From assembly GCA_014529385.2 (NCBI GenBank), contig CM043944.1, positions 179,474,240 through 179,538,239 on the forward strand: a stretch of 64,000 nt of DNA. The letters are read 5' to 3'. Positions 1-10,777 of this stretch are shown in pieces. Both the position numbers and the translations under genes were made by a program. Position 1 is the first letter of the stretch. Every line of letters starts with the position of its first letter. This DNA comes from Adiantum capillus-veneris (Eukaryota > Streptophyta > Polypodiopsida > Polypodiales > Pteridaceae). Under the pieces are notes generated by a model, which was not told the DNA's origin, made no database searches, and saw only the letters and a list, made by a program, of their open reading frames with translations.

Positions 1-37
1 TGCTCATGTAGCCTTGTAAAGAGAACCATAAGGATTT

Positions 38-79
38 GGGGGGGGGGGGGGGGGGGGGAGAGAGAGAGAGAGAGGAGAG

Positions 80-110
<31 letters not shown>
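38..110 (+). repeat. (G)n(GA)n microsatellite
   Basis: An uninterrupted G run of about 20 bases is followed by about 50 bases of GA repeat. The same compound tract occurs at 6,647-6,713 in duplication copy 2, with a different G/GA composition. It lies at the 5' side of the LTR-like region and is the reverse-complement type of the (C)n(CT)n tract at 834-875. Confidence 0.95.
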
Positions 111-114
<4 letters not shown>

Positions 115-1566
115 TTGTGCCTATCTGTGGAATGGAAATGGCCTATGAACTTTGAGAATAGCGGAATTAAGAGAATTAGAGTGAGCATTTTTGTGAGACA
201 ACTTGGACAACATAGAGGGTGAACTTAATTAGCGGTAGCAACATAACCATAATACTTAATTAACTTGGCATGAACAATAATTTTGCAAGAGAGAGAGGGT
301 TTAGAGAACTTGACAACAGTTGAGGACCGGATTTACATGGAGCCGGTCCCCCCCTCCAATAGGCTTTTGTATTATAGATTCTCCCATCAAGAGAGACTTG
401 GTACAATACAATATTTGTGTTCCTTGTGAACTAGGTGATGCAATAAAGATGGAAAAATTCATGCATCACAAGCATACCATAAACTTTGTAAAAGCATTAA
501 CCATCCCCGGCCTCAATCCAAGGCCTCAAACACCTTCAACGATGGAGAGAGCTAGCAGGGAATGGGGGTAGGGAAGAGGAAGAATAATCATTCATAGAAG
601 AAACAAATAGTTCCTCACTTATGATCACTCTTCTTGCTTAGTATAGCATAATAGCATAGTAATGAAGATGAGGAAGATGACAAGCTTAAGCATTGAAGCA
701 TGGCTCTTGGTTGTATTTGCATTCCATAGCCAAGAGTGTTGGTGTAGGCTCTCAACTTATTAACAAGCTTAGAGAAGGAGATGGAGCTCTTGCACTTTGT
801 ACCTCATTGTATGTGTGTGTGTGAGAGAGTATACCCCCCCCCCCCCCCCCCCCCCCCCCCTCCTCTCTCTCTCTTGTATTATTGAATTATAACATTTGGA
901 CAAATGTCCTCTTTTTCCTCTTTGAGAGAAAGAGCTTAATTATTTATTTAAATGCATCTAAATTATCATTGGACCCCTTTAAAGCCTATCCAATAGGACT
1001 CAAGCACATCATGAGGGTGAAATGGGGAGGATCTTGATATGTGTCTTTTATGCTTCTTAAGAGATCATGTTTGAATTGAACACTTCAAGCACCTCAGTCA
1101 TTTAAACATGACAATCTTTTATGCCTCTTGAGAGATCATGTTTGAATGGAACACTTCAAGCATCTTAGTCATTTAAGCATTACAAGTACCTCAAGCTTGG
1201 GCAAGGTTCTCACAAACACCTTAAGCACCTTAGTCAGCGAGCAAAACAAGCACCTCATGCTTGGGTAGGATTCTCACCTCAAGCTCAGCCCCATCTTGCT
1301 TAAGGTCCTCGGTCTAAGGAGTTTTATCACTAACTTTTGGAGGTCTTTAATGAAGCTAACCCTAAGGTCTTTAAGCTCCATTTGGTAGCATTGCTCTTTG
1401 ACATACCAACTCTTATTTTGACCCTTTCACCTTGGCCCCGTGTTGAGATAGATCCATAAGAACATGTCTATATCCTAACCCTTGTTCCTCTTTTTTCTCC
1501 TACATTAAACGATTAGTGTAATATGAGAAAATCATTTGGGTTGGTTAGATATTAGATTTTATGGCA
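111..1566 (-). repeat. G1a 3' LTR (chromovirus), left end incomplete
   Basis: This region is colinear with the better-defined LTR of G3 at 37,023-38,570. Shared blocks include the gacaacagttgagga stretch, the cccatcaagagagac stretch and the long AT-rich end. It ends at ...TATGGCA, where G3 and G1b end in ...TATGACA, giving a terminal CA on this strand. On the minus strand the LTR is directly preceded by a polypurine tract, so it is the 3' LTR of a minus-strand element. The start equivalent to G3's TGTAACATT is not visible here, so the left side is truncated or replaced by the microsatellite. Confidence 0.7.
834..875 (+). repeat. (C)n(CT)n microsatellite
   Basis: About 27 C residues are followed by a short CT repeat. 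In duplication copy 2 the equivalent at 7,437-7,470 has about 12 C residues and a longer CT run, so the tract has changed length since the duplication. Confidence 0.95.
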
Positions 1567-1580
1567 TTACCTCTCTCTTG
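1567..1580 (-). promoter_or_regulatory. Polypurine tract of G1a
   Basis: On the minus strand this reads caagagagaggtaa and sits immediately before the LTR start TGCCATAAAA. This is where the plus-strand primer is expected. The same tract is found at 8,139-8,152 in G1b. Confidence 0.7.
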
Positions 1581-2402
1581 AAATCATAGTCGTCCTCGAG
1601 TATGAAGTAGAAGAGGTAAAGTCTTAGTCATTAGTCTAAGTTTCTTAGCGGGTAGAGGATCCCTTCTTACCCTCCGACATCATTTTCGAATGGATGAATA
1701 GTCCATTTGGTGCTTGGGAGACTTGGCTGTCCTCGCAAGCATGTATGCTCTTTAGTCCATTTCATTCTACCAAAGTAGAGCGACAAATTCTACTTGGTGT
1801 TTGAGAGACATCGTCATCACAAAGATGATTCTAAGCATGCATACTTTTTAATTTTGTGCACAATAAAAAGAGAATTAGTCTTATAAGATAAAAACATTGT
1901 TTATTTAAAAGAAACATGTACATTAGCTTACTTTAATCTAGCATTATAAGCATTGACAAGGTTCATACTATCCTTAAGTTGTAATCCTTGCATCCATCTA
2001 GCATCGTCAAAATGTTAATTTTTGAACTTAATAAGATACCATCACGGATAATCTTACCATGTTGTACTACCTTGTCTTCATGCCGAAGGATAGCTTTGGG
2101 TTGTAGCACCTCTTCTTGGTCTTCGATTTCTTGAGGGTCTTCAATAATTGGTTCACTTGTGGCTTTCCTTCGTAGGGCTTAAGTGGGCTCACATGAAAAG
2201 CATTGTGTATGAGCCAATGATTGGGCAGATTGAGTTGATAAGCCATTTTATTGATTGGATTCAAGATTTGAAAAGAAACATAGCATCTTTTTGCCTGTTT
2301 AACATAAAACTTTTGATGGCCCGTAGGATTTTTGCCCGTCGTTTGCCTCAATTGAGCCTTGGGAAACTTAAGTAGGACCCAATCATTTTCTTTGAACGTT
2401 AA

Positions 2403-3775
2403 CATTAGGTTGGTAACCTAACAGGACATAAAAGTGTCCTTTCAGGGTTTTGAAAAAAACCTCCAAAACCATAGTAGATCCACTCATTTTGTAAAATCCT
2501 TTCATGAGGTTATAGTTCAAGGCCTACTACACATGGAAAAAATAAGAAACTTGTAAAATTTCTCATCTTTTGGTCACACCAAGTCTCCAAAGTTGATGGA
2601 CCAGTACATTTTCATACAAACAGTCATTTCTTACGTTTTGTTGCATAAAAATAAGATTAGGGATTTTTGTAGGACTTGAGATAAATTCCCTAGTTAACTT
2701 CAATGGGTTGGTGGTCAGAACATATGGTTGCTTCTTACTCACTATTTTTTGTTTTGCCAAAAGAAATAGGTACAAAAAAGTTGAATTTTTTACCATTCTG
2801 CAAACCTATCATCAAAGTTTCTATAACCACGCTCAATACAAATAATATATGCATGTTTTCTTAGTTCCCTATTGTCCTTTAGGTTCATAAGGAGCCATGG
2901 TGCATGTCAAAAGAATAATAAATCTCTTACCAAGGGGAATCTTGGGGACAAAGATGAAGTGCTAAATACAGCAAACATGAAAAAACTGGGTTCAACATTA
3001 TGAGTTGTAGAATCCCATAGAAACTATTCAATATCTAACCAAATTTGATCCTTATGACTAGATATGGTTACTACCTACAAAATGCATGTAGTTGTCACAA
3101 GAAACTAACAATATTGAAAAAGATATACTTGATATACTAGAATCAAAAAGATATACTTGTTTATACTCGTTTGTTTTGTTTTCTTTTATAATTGAAAAAA
3201 TCAACCATCGTTGTCTACTATGAAATGGTATTAGATGCCCCAAAACTCAGGAATATTAGCTTTATGTTACATTATGCGACATAGAAAATCCAAAATTGCA
3301 TTTGGATATCATGAAAGCCACCAAAAAAAAAATCATTAGAAAGAGCTTAAAATTGGCTAAAAAATAGATTTGACAATTTTTGTAATTTGGTCTTAACTTA
3401 AAAACTTTAACATTTATTTCTCCCTAGAAGCATCAGGACATGTTGAGGACTACTAAGGATAGTTCTCTAGCATTATAGACCTCACGCAAACTGAATTCTA
3501 GCGTGGTATAGTTGCAAAAAGTTGAAAAAAGTCAAAAACAGGACCCGTTTTTTCACACAGTTTAGGTTGTAAAATGTTGTGCAAGAACAAGGTTAAAGAT
3601 GGAATTGATATTCCAAAAAAAATGTCGAGTTATTTTCAGCTCATGAGACAACTTTCTAGACAGATAGCACCTCAAAATCCATTTTGAAACTCTTGACATA
3701 ATTCAAGGAAAATGGTCACTTAACAAGAAATAAAAGTGTCCCAGGACATAAAAGTGTCCCAATACCAACCTAGTG
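2403..3775. mobile_element. Non-autonomous TTAA-flanked DNA transposon, copy 1
   Basis: A 1,373 bp insertion is flanked by TTAA at 2,399-2,402 and 3,776-3,779. The uninterrupted integrase in the duplicate at about 8,966 carries a single TTAA, which gives the empty site directly. The ends are inverted repeats: CATTAGGTTGGTAA on the left, and the reverse complement CACTAGGTTGGTAT on the right. A second palindrome-like block (aggacataaaagtgtcc) lies just inside each end in the same orientation, and the right one is doubled. The minus-strand reading frame near the left end (77 codons) resembles nothing I recognise. No transposase is visible, so it would need help in trans. Confidence 0.85.
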
Positions 3776-4171
3776 TTAAGGCCCTTCTGTGCTTGTCAGC
3801 AATTACAATTTTTTCCTTTGTTGAGAGCTGGATATAATCTCTTAAACTTTTGAAAAGATTCTTGTAGGTCACGGCTATACTCATCGGCAACGAAGATCTT
3901 CTCATGTACTTTAAGTAGCAAGGGACTTTTAGGTTCTCCATCTATGATCTCAAAAGGTTCCTTGCCCATAGGATTATGGACAATATTATTGTATGCATAC
4001 TATACAAGGGGTAAGTAATTCTCCAATCGTGAGCCTTTATCTACTTCTGTAACATATGTCTTTAGTAGATCTATAATCGTAAGATTGACTATCTCACTTT
4101 GGCCATCCGTTTGTGGGTGATAGGCCAAAGAGAAATTCAATCTTGTACCTAGATTTTCAGTGTTGTACCTA

Positions 4172-4207
4172 GATTGACTATCTCACTTTGGCCATCCGTT
4201 TGTGGGT
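4172..4207. repeat. Partial repeat of integrase-coding stretch
   Basis: The block tagattgactatctcactt and the following ggccatccgtttgtggg are a second copy of 4,078-4,113. The same arrangement is found at about 9,358-9,392 in duplication copy 2, so the repeat predates the large duplication. It marks where the integrase remnant is fused to unrelated sequence. Confidence 0.8.
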
Positions 4208-4337
4208 TGATTGTAGTTGTCTTGGCTACTTGAATGTTCAAGTGGGAAGTATCTGAAGGTGGTGTTGTGTGCAAATGGATTTTACATTGTAAGCATCTTT
4301 CATGTCTCTTACTGTGATAACTGCATATTGTTAGCAT

Positions 4338-4393
<56 letters not shown>

Positions 4394-4411
4394 TCTCACA
4401 CACACACGCAC

Positions 4412-4446
<35 letters not shown>
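4338..4446 (+). repeat. (CT)n(CA)n compound microsatellite
   Basis: About 50 bases of CT are followed by about 50 bases of CA with a few CG units. The equivalent at 9,531-9,618 in copy 2 is shorter and purer. Confidence 0.95.
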
Positions 4447-4449
<3 letters not shown>

Positions 4450-4870
4450 CATTGTGGGAAAAGCAAATATGGCATGATATGCTTCTTTGTCACGTTCAAG
4501 GTTTGGAAGAAGAGAGCGAATGTAGATGTCAAGTGACAAGTGTATTTTGTCTCACACAGCTCCTCAATATGGTAAATGACTTTGTAATGAGAAAACAAAT
4601 ATAGAAGAGAGCTTATAGTGGTATGGCCAAATCTTGTCATAGATTATTTTCCCTCTCCTTTGAACGTAGTGATCAAATGAAGAATGCTAAGTTTTGGTGA
4701 TGATTCCAAATGACTTATCTGCATTTGCAAAATCGTTTCTAAGGATGATTTCTTGTTTAATCAACCAAGGTAATCGATGAGAAGTTTGATTATCTTTAGG
4801 TTCATGTTCCAATAAAAGATAGTTGAAGAGTTACTTAAATTGGAAAAATGGTCTACAAAACTGGGCAGAT

Positions 4871-5078
4871 AGTAGATATTGAGCTTGTATCAAAGTGGTA
4901 GTACAATCAAATAATAACTCAAATGAAAAAACCAATCATGATGCTTGATTTAGACAATAGTTAGAATGATCTTAATAGTAGATATTGAGCTTAGATCAAA
5001 GCGATAGTAAGGTCAAATAAAACTCAAATGAAAAACTAATCATGATGCTCGATTTAGACAATAGTTAGAATGATCTTA
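4871..5078 (+). repeat. Two-copy tandem repeat, about 103 bp unit
   Basis: Unit 1 (4,871-4,974) and unit 2 (4,977-5,078) both start agtagatattgagctt and end agttagaatgatctta, with a few substitutions. In duplication copy 2 only the first 35 bases remain before E1 begins at 10,087. Confidence 0.9.
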
Positions 5079-5877
5079 TACTTGGTATAGAGTTGTAATA
5101 TTGATAATTACGAGATAACTTACAAAAGGCTATCCAAGCTTAGGAAATGCACAAACATATGATGATTAACAACCAGCTATTCGGATATGCTAAAGTAGGG
5201 CTCCTGATAAAAGGTTTTTGATATCCAATTCCGGCATAAGAGTGAGCATCCTTCACTAATAATTAGCTATCCATAAAGAAGTAGTAAAAACAATAGAAGA
5301 TATGTCATAGAGGGGCAACGAAATGAGGCAGTATCAAGAAATATGCAATAAAAACTTCACTATCGTATGGTGAAACACTATAGATAATGGCAAAGGAGAA
5401 AAGGTACAATTCACATTACGTTACATTACTAGTAGTAGATATAATTGTACATTTTTGGGCCAATGGCTCGTGGAAAAGACTAGGGAAAAAGTGATTAGAT
5501 GTAATTTTTCTATTTTTCAAGAGATAACTACATGCATAGCCGCATCTGCATTCTAAGAACCAAGATAGCAATCATCATACATACTAGGGAGAGGGTTCTA
5601 TTCGACAACGAGACAAGCTTCAACTATAACGTGGTTATCATGGGTTGTTTTAATTAGGAAATATTTCAGCTTGTAAATGAGAATACTTGGTTGATGTTAT
5701 TATATGGGTGGATTTCAATTTGATCGAAGTGGATCACTTACCGAATATTTCTTGCTACTACTCTGGCTGGCTATGCATAGTGAGTCCTACACCACGATGC
5801 CCTGAGTTTTATGTTGTTCTCACATGCGGATTTAGATTGCTTTATTATAGTATCCTTGTAAAGAGAACCATCAAGAT

Positions 5878-5922
<45 letters not shown>

Positions 5923-6608
5923 TCCTTGTGCCTACTAGTGTCATAACTAGAAATATCTACATCAACTAGATTTATGATTGCAACCATAGTTTTGTCTAAG
6001 ATTCCTCGGGTTATAATCATTTCCATATTCTTTATCTCTACCAGAGTCTCTTTTTGTTTTTTTTTCTTTGGGAAAATGGTTATTGTATCTACCATCATTT
6101 TCCATGTTGAACTCTTCTATGCCCTACCGTTGTATTGACTATGTATTATACTTACATGGTTGACTAATTTGACAAACAATGTGTCGTAATAAAGCAATAA
6201 TAGCAATAAAGATGATATAAGTTTGTTGGTCTGGTCCTCTAGGGGGTTCTTGGTGAGATTGATTGATGTGCAATAGAAATGAATAAATGTAATGCTACAA
6301 TATATGCATTAATGAGCAACATTTTATGAAGCTATGTGCTAACGATTAACATTTCATTCAGGTACTTGCAATAGGATGCGACACAAAAGAGAAATAACAT
6401 TAAAAAAATAATATCAAGGTCGTAGCTACTGGAATAGTTTGTTTTGGTTGGAGTGATGAGTAGAGAAAGAGAACTACACATTTGGTGTGGGTGGTGGTGG
6501 TTATGAGAAAAAGGTCTTGCTCTATTTGTAATAATCTGATTGGCAGCTAGTGTTGGCCTTCAAGGCGACTGCAAGAGCAAGTGCATGGGAGCCACAATTC
6601 TATCTTGT
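5079..6608. other. Single-copy spacer, no gene seen
   Basis: This 1.5 kb stretch lies between the duplicated segments and has no repeat partner in the window. Short open frames are scattered on both strands but show no family motif. Those around 5,870-5,940 merely translate the GA tract. I see no retroelement protein, RNA gene or LTR end here. Confidence 0.6.
5846..5938 (+). repeat. (GA)n tract with flanks like the duplicated microsatellite
   Basis: About 40 bases of GA are flanked by ccttgtaaagagaaccat on the left and gatccttgtgcctact on the right. These are the same flanks that border the (G)n(GA)n tracts at 1-120 and 6,612-6,725. It appears to be a third, isolated copy of that block without the G run. 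Confidence 0.8.
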
Positions 6609-6646
6609 TGCTCATGTAGCCTTGTAAAGAGAACCATAAGGATTTT

Positions 6647-6673
6647 GGGGGGGAGAGGGAGGGGGGGGGGGGG

Positions 6674-6713
<40 letters not shown>
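6647..6713 (+). repeat. (G)n(GA)n microsatellite
   Basis: This is the copy 2 counterpart of the tract at 38-110. The G run is interrupted by a gaga block and followed by about 37 bases of GA. Confidence 0.95.
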
Positions 6714-6716
<3 letters not shown>

Positions 6717-7438
6717 TTGTGACTATCAGTGAAATGGAAATGGCCTATGAACCTTGAGGATAGAGAAATTAAGAGAATTAGAGTGATAATTTTTGTGCGA
6801 CTACTTGGAGAACATAGAGGGTGAACTTAATTAGCAGTAGCAACATAACCATAATACTTAATTAACTTGGCATGAACAATACTTTTGCAAGAGAGAGAGG
6901 GTTTAGAGAACTTGACAACAGTTGAGGACCGGATTTACATGGAGCCAGTCCCCCCCTCCAATAGGCTTTTGTATTATAGATTCTCCCATCAAGAGAGACT
7001 TGGTACAATACAATATTTGTGTTCCTTGTGACCTAGGTGATGCAATGAATATGGAAAGATTCATGCATCACAAGCATACCATAAACTTTGTAAAAGCATT
7101 AACCATCCCCGGCCTCAATCCCAAGGCCTCAAACACCTTCAACAGTGCAGAGAGCTAGCGGGGAATGAGGGTAGGGAAGAGGAAAAAGAATCATTCATCG
7201 GAGAAAGAAATAGTTCCTCACTTATGATCACTCTTCTTGCTTAGCATAGCATAGTAGCATAGTAATGAAGATGAGGAAGATGACAAACTTAAGCATTGAA
7301 GCATGGCTCTTGGTTGTATTTGCATTCCATAGCCAAGAGTGTTGGTGTAGGCTCTCAACTTATCAACAAGCTTAGAGAAGGAGATGGAGCTCTTGTACTT
7401 TGTACCTCATTGTATGTGTGTGTGTGAGAAAGTATATC

Positions 7439-7470
<32 letters not shown>

Positions 7471-8138
7471 TGTATTATTTAATTATAACATTTGGACAAG
7501 TGTCCTCTTTTTCCTCTTTGAGAGAAAGAGCTTAATCATTTATTTAAATGCATCTAGATTATCATTGGACCCCTTTAAAGCCTATCCAATAGGATTCAAT
7601 CACATCATGAGGGTGAAATGGGGAGGATCTTGACATGTGTCTTTTATGCTTCTTAAGAGATCATGTTTGAATTGAACACTTCAAGCACCCCAGTCATTTA
7701 AGCATGAAAATCTTTTATGCCCCTTGAGAGATCATGTTTGAATTGAACACTTCAAGCATCTTAGTCATTGAAACATTACAAGTACCTCAAGCTTGGGCAA
7801 AATTCTCACAAACACCTTAAGCACCTTAGTCAGCAAGCAAAACAAGTACCTCATGCTTGGGTAGGATTCTCACCTCAAGCTCAACCCCATCCTGCTTAAG
7901 GTCCTAGGTCTAAGGAATTTTATTACTAACTTTTGGAGGTCTTTAAGCTCCCTTAGGTAGCATTCCTCTTTGGCATACCATCTCTTATTTGGACCCTTTC
8001 ACCTTGGCCCCGTGTTGAGATAGATCCATAAGCACATGTCTATATCCTAACCCTTGTTCCTCTTTTTTCTCCTACATTAAACGATTAGTGTAATATGAGA
8101 AAATCGTTTGGGTTGATTAGATATTAGATTTTATGACA
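6714..8138 (-). repeat. G1b 3' LTR (chromovirus), left end incomplete
   Basis: This is the copy 2 version of the LTR at 111-1,566, ending in TTATGACA, which matches the G3 LTR end at 38,570. A (C)n(CT)n tract lies inside at 7,437-7,470. The minus-strand polypurine tract follows at 8,139-8,152. Confidence 0.7.
7437..7470 (+). repeat. (C)n(CT)n microsatellite
   Basis: About 12 C residues are followed by about 22 bases of CT. It is the counterpart of 834-875. Confidence 0.95.
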
Positions 8139-8599
8139 TTACCTCTCTCTTGAAATCATAGTCATCCTCGACTATGAAGTAGAAGAGATAAAGTCTTAGT
8201 CATTAGTCTAAGTTTCTTAGCGGATAGAGGATCCCGTTTTACCCTACAACATCACTTCCGAATGGATGAATAGTCCATTTGGTGCTTGGGAGACTTGGCT
8301 GTCGCAAGCATATATGCTCTTTAGTCCATTTCATTCTACCAAAGTAGAGCGACAAATTCTGCTTGGTGTTTGAGAGACATCGTCATCACAAAGATGATTC
8401 TAAGCATGAATACTTATTTTGTGCACAATAAAAAGAGAATTAATCTTATAAGATAAAAACATTGTTTATTTAAAAGAAACATGTACATTAGCTTACTCTA
8501 ATGTAGCATTGTAAGCATTGACAATGTTTATACTATCCTTAAGTTGTAATCCTTGCATCCATCTAGCATCGTCAAAAGGATAATTTTTGAACTTAATAA

Positions 8600-9357
8600 G
8601 ATACCATCACAGATAATATTACCATGTCGTACTACCTTGTCTTCATGCCAAAGGATAGCTTTGGGTTATTGCACCTCTTCTTGTTCTTCGATTTCTTGAG
8701 GGTCTTCAATAATTGGTTCACCTGGTGGCTCTCCTTCGTAGGGCTTAAGTGGGCTCACATGAAAAGCATTGTGTATGAGCCAATGGTTCGGCAGCTTGAG
8801 TTGATAAGCCATTTTATTGATTGGCTTCAAGATTTGAAAAGAACCATATCATCTTTTTGCGTGTTTAACATAATACTTTTGATGGCCCATAGGATTTTTG
8901 CCCATCATTTGCCTCAGTTGAGCCTTGGGAAACTTAAGTAAGACCCAATCATTTTCGATGAACGTTAAGGCCCTTTTGTGCTTGTCAGCAACAACTTTTT
9001 TCCTTTGTTGAGAGCTGGATATAACCTCCTTAAACTTTTGAAAAGATTCTTGTAGGTCACGGCTATACTCATCGGCAACGAAGATCTTCCCATGTACTTT
9101 AAGTAGCAAGGGACTTTTAGGTCTTCCATCTATGATCTCAAAGGTTCCTTGCCAATAGAAGTATGTACAATATTATTGTATGCATACTCTACAAGGGGTA
9201 AGTAATTGTCCAATCGTGAGCCTTTATCTACTTGTGTAACATATGTATTTAGTAGATATATAATCGTAAGATTGACTATCTCACTTTGGCCATCCGTTTG
9301 TGGGTGATAGGCCAAAGAGAAATTCAATCTTGTACCTAGATTTTCAATGTTGTACAT
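8600..9357 (-). pseudogene. Ty3/gypsy chromovirus integrase C-terminal half (G1b)
   Basis: This is the uninterrupted counterpart of the G1a integrase remnant. On the minus strand, 9,357-9,130 encodes LAYHPQTDGQSEIVNLTI and VEYAYNNIVHTSIGKEP, the end of the core domain. The region 9,109-8,849 then encodes LLKVHGKIFVADEYSRDLQE and ENDWVLLKFPKAQLRQMM, with a frameshift between the two parts. Further downstream a degenerate LPNHWLIHN/FHVSPLKPYE block and a chromodomain-like remnant follow. The N-terminal zinc-binding domain and the first two catalytic aspartates are absent, so it cannot be active. It also supplies the empty-site reference for the TTAA element in copy 1. Confidence 0.85.
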
Positions 9358-9528
9358 AGATTGACTATCTCACTTTGGACATCCGTTTGTAGGTTGATTG
9401 TAGCTGTCTTGGCTATTTGAATGTTCAAGTGGGAAGTATTTGAAGGTGGTGTTGTGTGCAAATGGATTTTACATTGTAAGCATCTTGCATGTCTCTTACT
9501 GTGATAACTGCATATTGTTAGCATCTCT

Positions 9529-9530
<2 letters not shown>

Positions 9531-9618
<88 letters not shown>
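9531..9618 (+). repeat. (CT)n(CA)n compound microsatellite
   Basis: This is the copy 2 counterpart of 4,338-4,446, with about 48 bases of CT and about 38 bases of CA. Confidence 0.95.
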
Positions 9619-9619
<1 letters not shown>

Positions 9620-10306
9620 CATTGTGGGAAAAGCAAATATGGCATGATATGCTTCTTTGTCACGTTCAAGGTTTGGAAGAAGAGAGCGAATGTAGATGTC
9701 AAGTGACAAGTGTATTTTGTCTCACACAGCTCCTGAATATGTTAAATGACTCTGTAATGAGAAAACAAATATAGAAGAGAACTTATAGTGGTATGGCCAA
9801 ATCTTGTCATAGATTATTTTCCCTCTCGTTTGAACGTAGTGATCAAATGAAGAATGCGAAGTTCTGGTGATGATTCCAAATGACTTATCTGTATTTGCAA
9901 AAGTGTTTTTAAAGAGGTACTAAAGATGATTTCTTGTTAAATCAACCAAGGTAATCGATGAGAAGTTTGATTATCTTTAGGTTCATGTTCCAATAAAAAA
10001 AAATAATTGAAGAGTTACATAAATTGGGAAAATGGTCTACAAAACTGGGAAGATAGTAGATATTGAGTTTGTATCAAAGCGGTAGTTGTTGACCGCTGGG
10101 TCCACAACACAACATAACTCAAGTTTCGTACCAAAGTCTTATCTTTTGCGAGTTATGAAATGCTGCGGATTATGGCCATAAACGTCATTTGTAATGAGTA
10201 GTTATTGTAGTTTCAGAAGCGGGGGTGCAATGGCACTTCTAGATTGTAAATACAAAGCATTTGACCCTTTCAACCCCATTTTTGGTTAAACCTAAGGTAG
10301 CCTTAG

Positions 10307-10314
10307 TATATAAG
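10307..10314 (+). promoter_or_regulatory. TATA box of E1 5' LTR
   Basis: The sequence tatataag follows ccttag and is also present in the 3' LTR at 18,111-18,118. E2 LTRs carry a TATA box at the equivalent place. It is the likely core promoter for the element RNA. Confidence 0.6.
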
Positions 10315-10777
10315 GTACCTAGGTCATTTTGTAAGGAGGACTTTTTCATAATCAAAACTTTAGCGCTGCCGTCTACTGTGTGTGAGAAAGAAAGAGAGTG
10401 AGCGTGAGCTTCATCCTCTCGCTACGCCTGGCTCGCTCAACACATTGGGAGATCCGACTTCACCATTGCTGTAGGCTCGAGGAGAGCTACGCAACAACGC
10501 CAAGCATTCCACGCGAGACGAAGCGCACACGCCAACGCATCTACGAGCTATTTGTGGCCGTAAGTGTATCAAACGATGTCTGTTTTCTGCGTGCTAGTAG
10601 TCTATAGAATCGTGGCGACATAACCTACACATAGGTACTCATAAATTTCAGTTTTGGGCACTTTCAAAATTCTGCTCTGTCATCCTACGCGTTTTTCGCA
10701 GACGGGTTTAGAGTGAGGTTTTTGAGTGTAGAAGCATAGGGACAGGTGTATCCTAGGAAGGGGATGGTGTTCCTTAA

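Larger units (their letters stand above)
2067..4215 (-). pseudogene. Ty3/gypsy chromovirus integrase C-terminal region (G1a), split by a TTAA element
   Basis: Read on the minus strand, the part at about 3,780-4,150 encodes the end of the integrase core (YHPQTDGQSE) and the linker ending KHRRAL. The part at 2,067-2,398 encodes the C-terminal domain: NDWVLLKFPKAQLR, GHQKFYVK, then NPINKMAYQLNLPNHWLIHN and FHVSPLK. A trailing stretch matches the chromodomain-like tail better seen in G3. Integrase joins retroelement cDNA into the host genome. The frame is broken by stops, by the 1.37 kb insertion at 2,403-3,775 and by a local duplication of the TDGQSE-coding stretch at 4,172-4,207. No catalytic core aspartates remain, so it is dead. 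Family assignment is firm from the motifs. Confidence 0.85.
1..4907. repeat. Tandem segmental duplication, copy 1
   Basis: This segment is repeated in the same orientation at 6,609-10,086, with an offset of about 6,608 bp. The match runs from the tgctcatgtagcc start at position 1 through the LTR, the integrase remnant and the CT/CA microsatellites to about 4,907, where the second copy is cut by the start of E1. The main difference is the 1.37 kb TTAA element present only here at 2,403-3,775. The joined features (integrase fused to a microsatellite region, and a partial repeat of the YHPQTDGQ-coding stretch) are shared. The copies therefore arose by duplication of an already rearranged segment, not by two insertions. 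The left end lies outside the window. Confidence 0.9.
6609..10086. repeat. Tandem segmental duplication, copy 2 (interrupted by E1)
   Basis: This is the direct repeat of 1-4,907 minus the TTAA insertion. It ends exactly at the first base of E1 at the sequence ggtagt, whose continuation in copy 1 is acaatcaaataa. Point differences and small indels throughout show it is not an assembly copy. Confidence 0.9.

Noticed and set aside
4149-4640. Open frames encoding runs of Ser-Leu, His-Thr, Arg-Glu or Val-Cys (also near 5,687, 6,540, 9,336 and 9,440)
   Set aside because: They are translations of GA/CT and CA/GT microsatellites with no supporting motif.
10398-10607. A 69-codon frame in the E1 LTR
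   Set aside because: It is not preserved in the 3' LTR and lies in the transcribed LTR leader. Chance frame.
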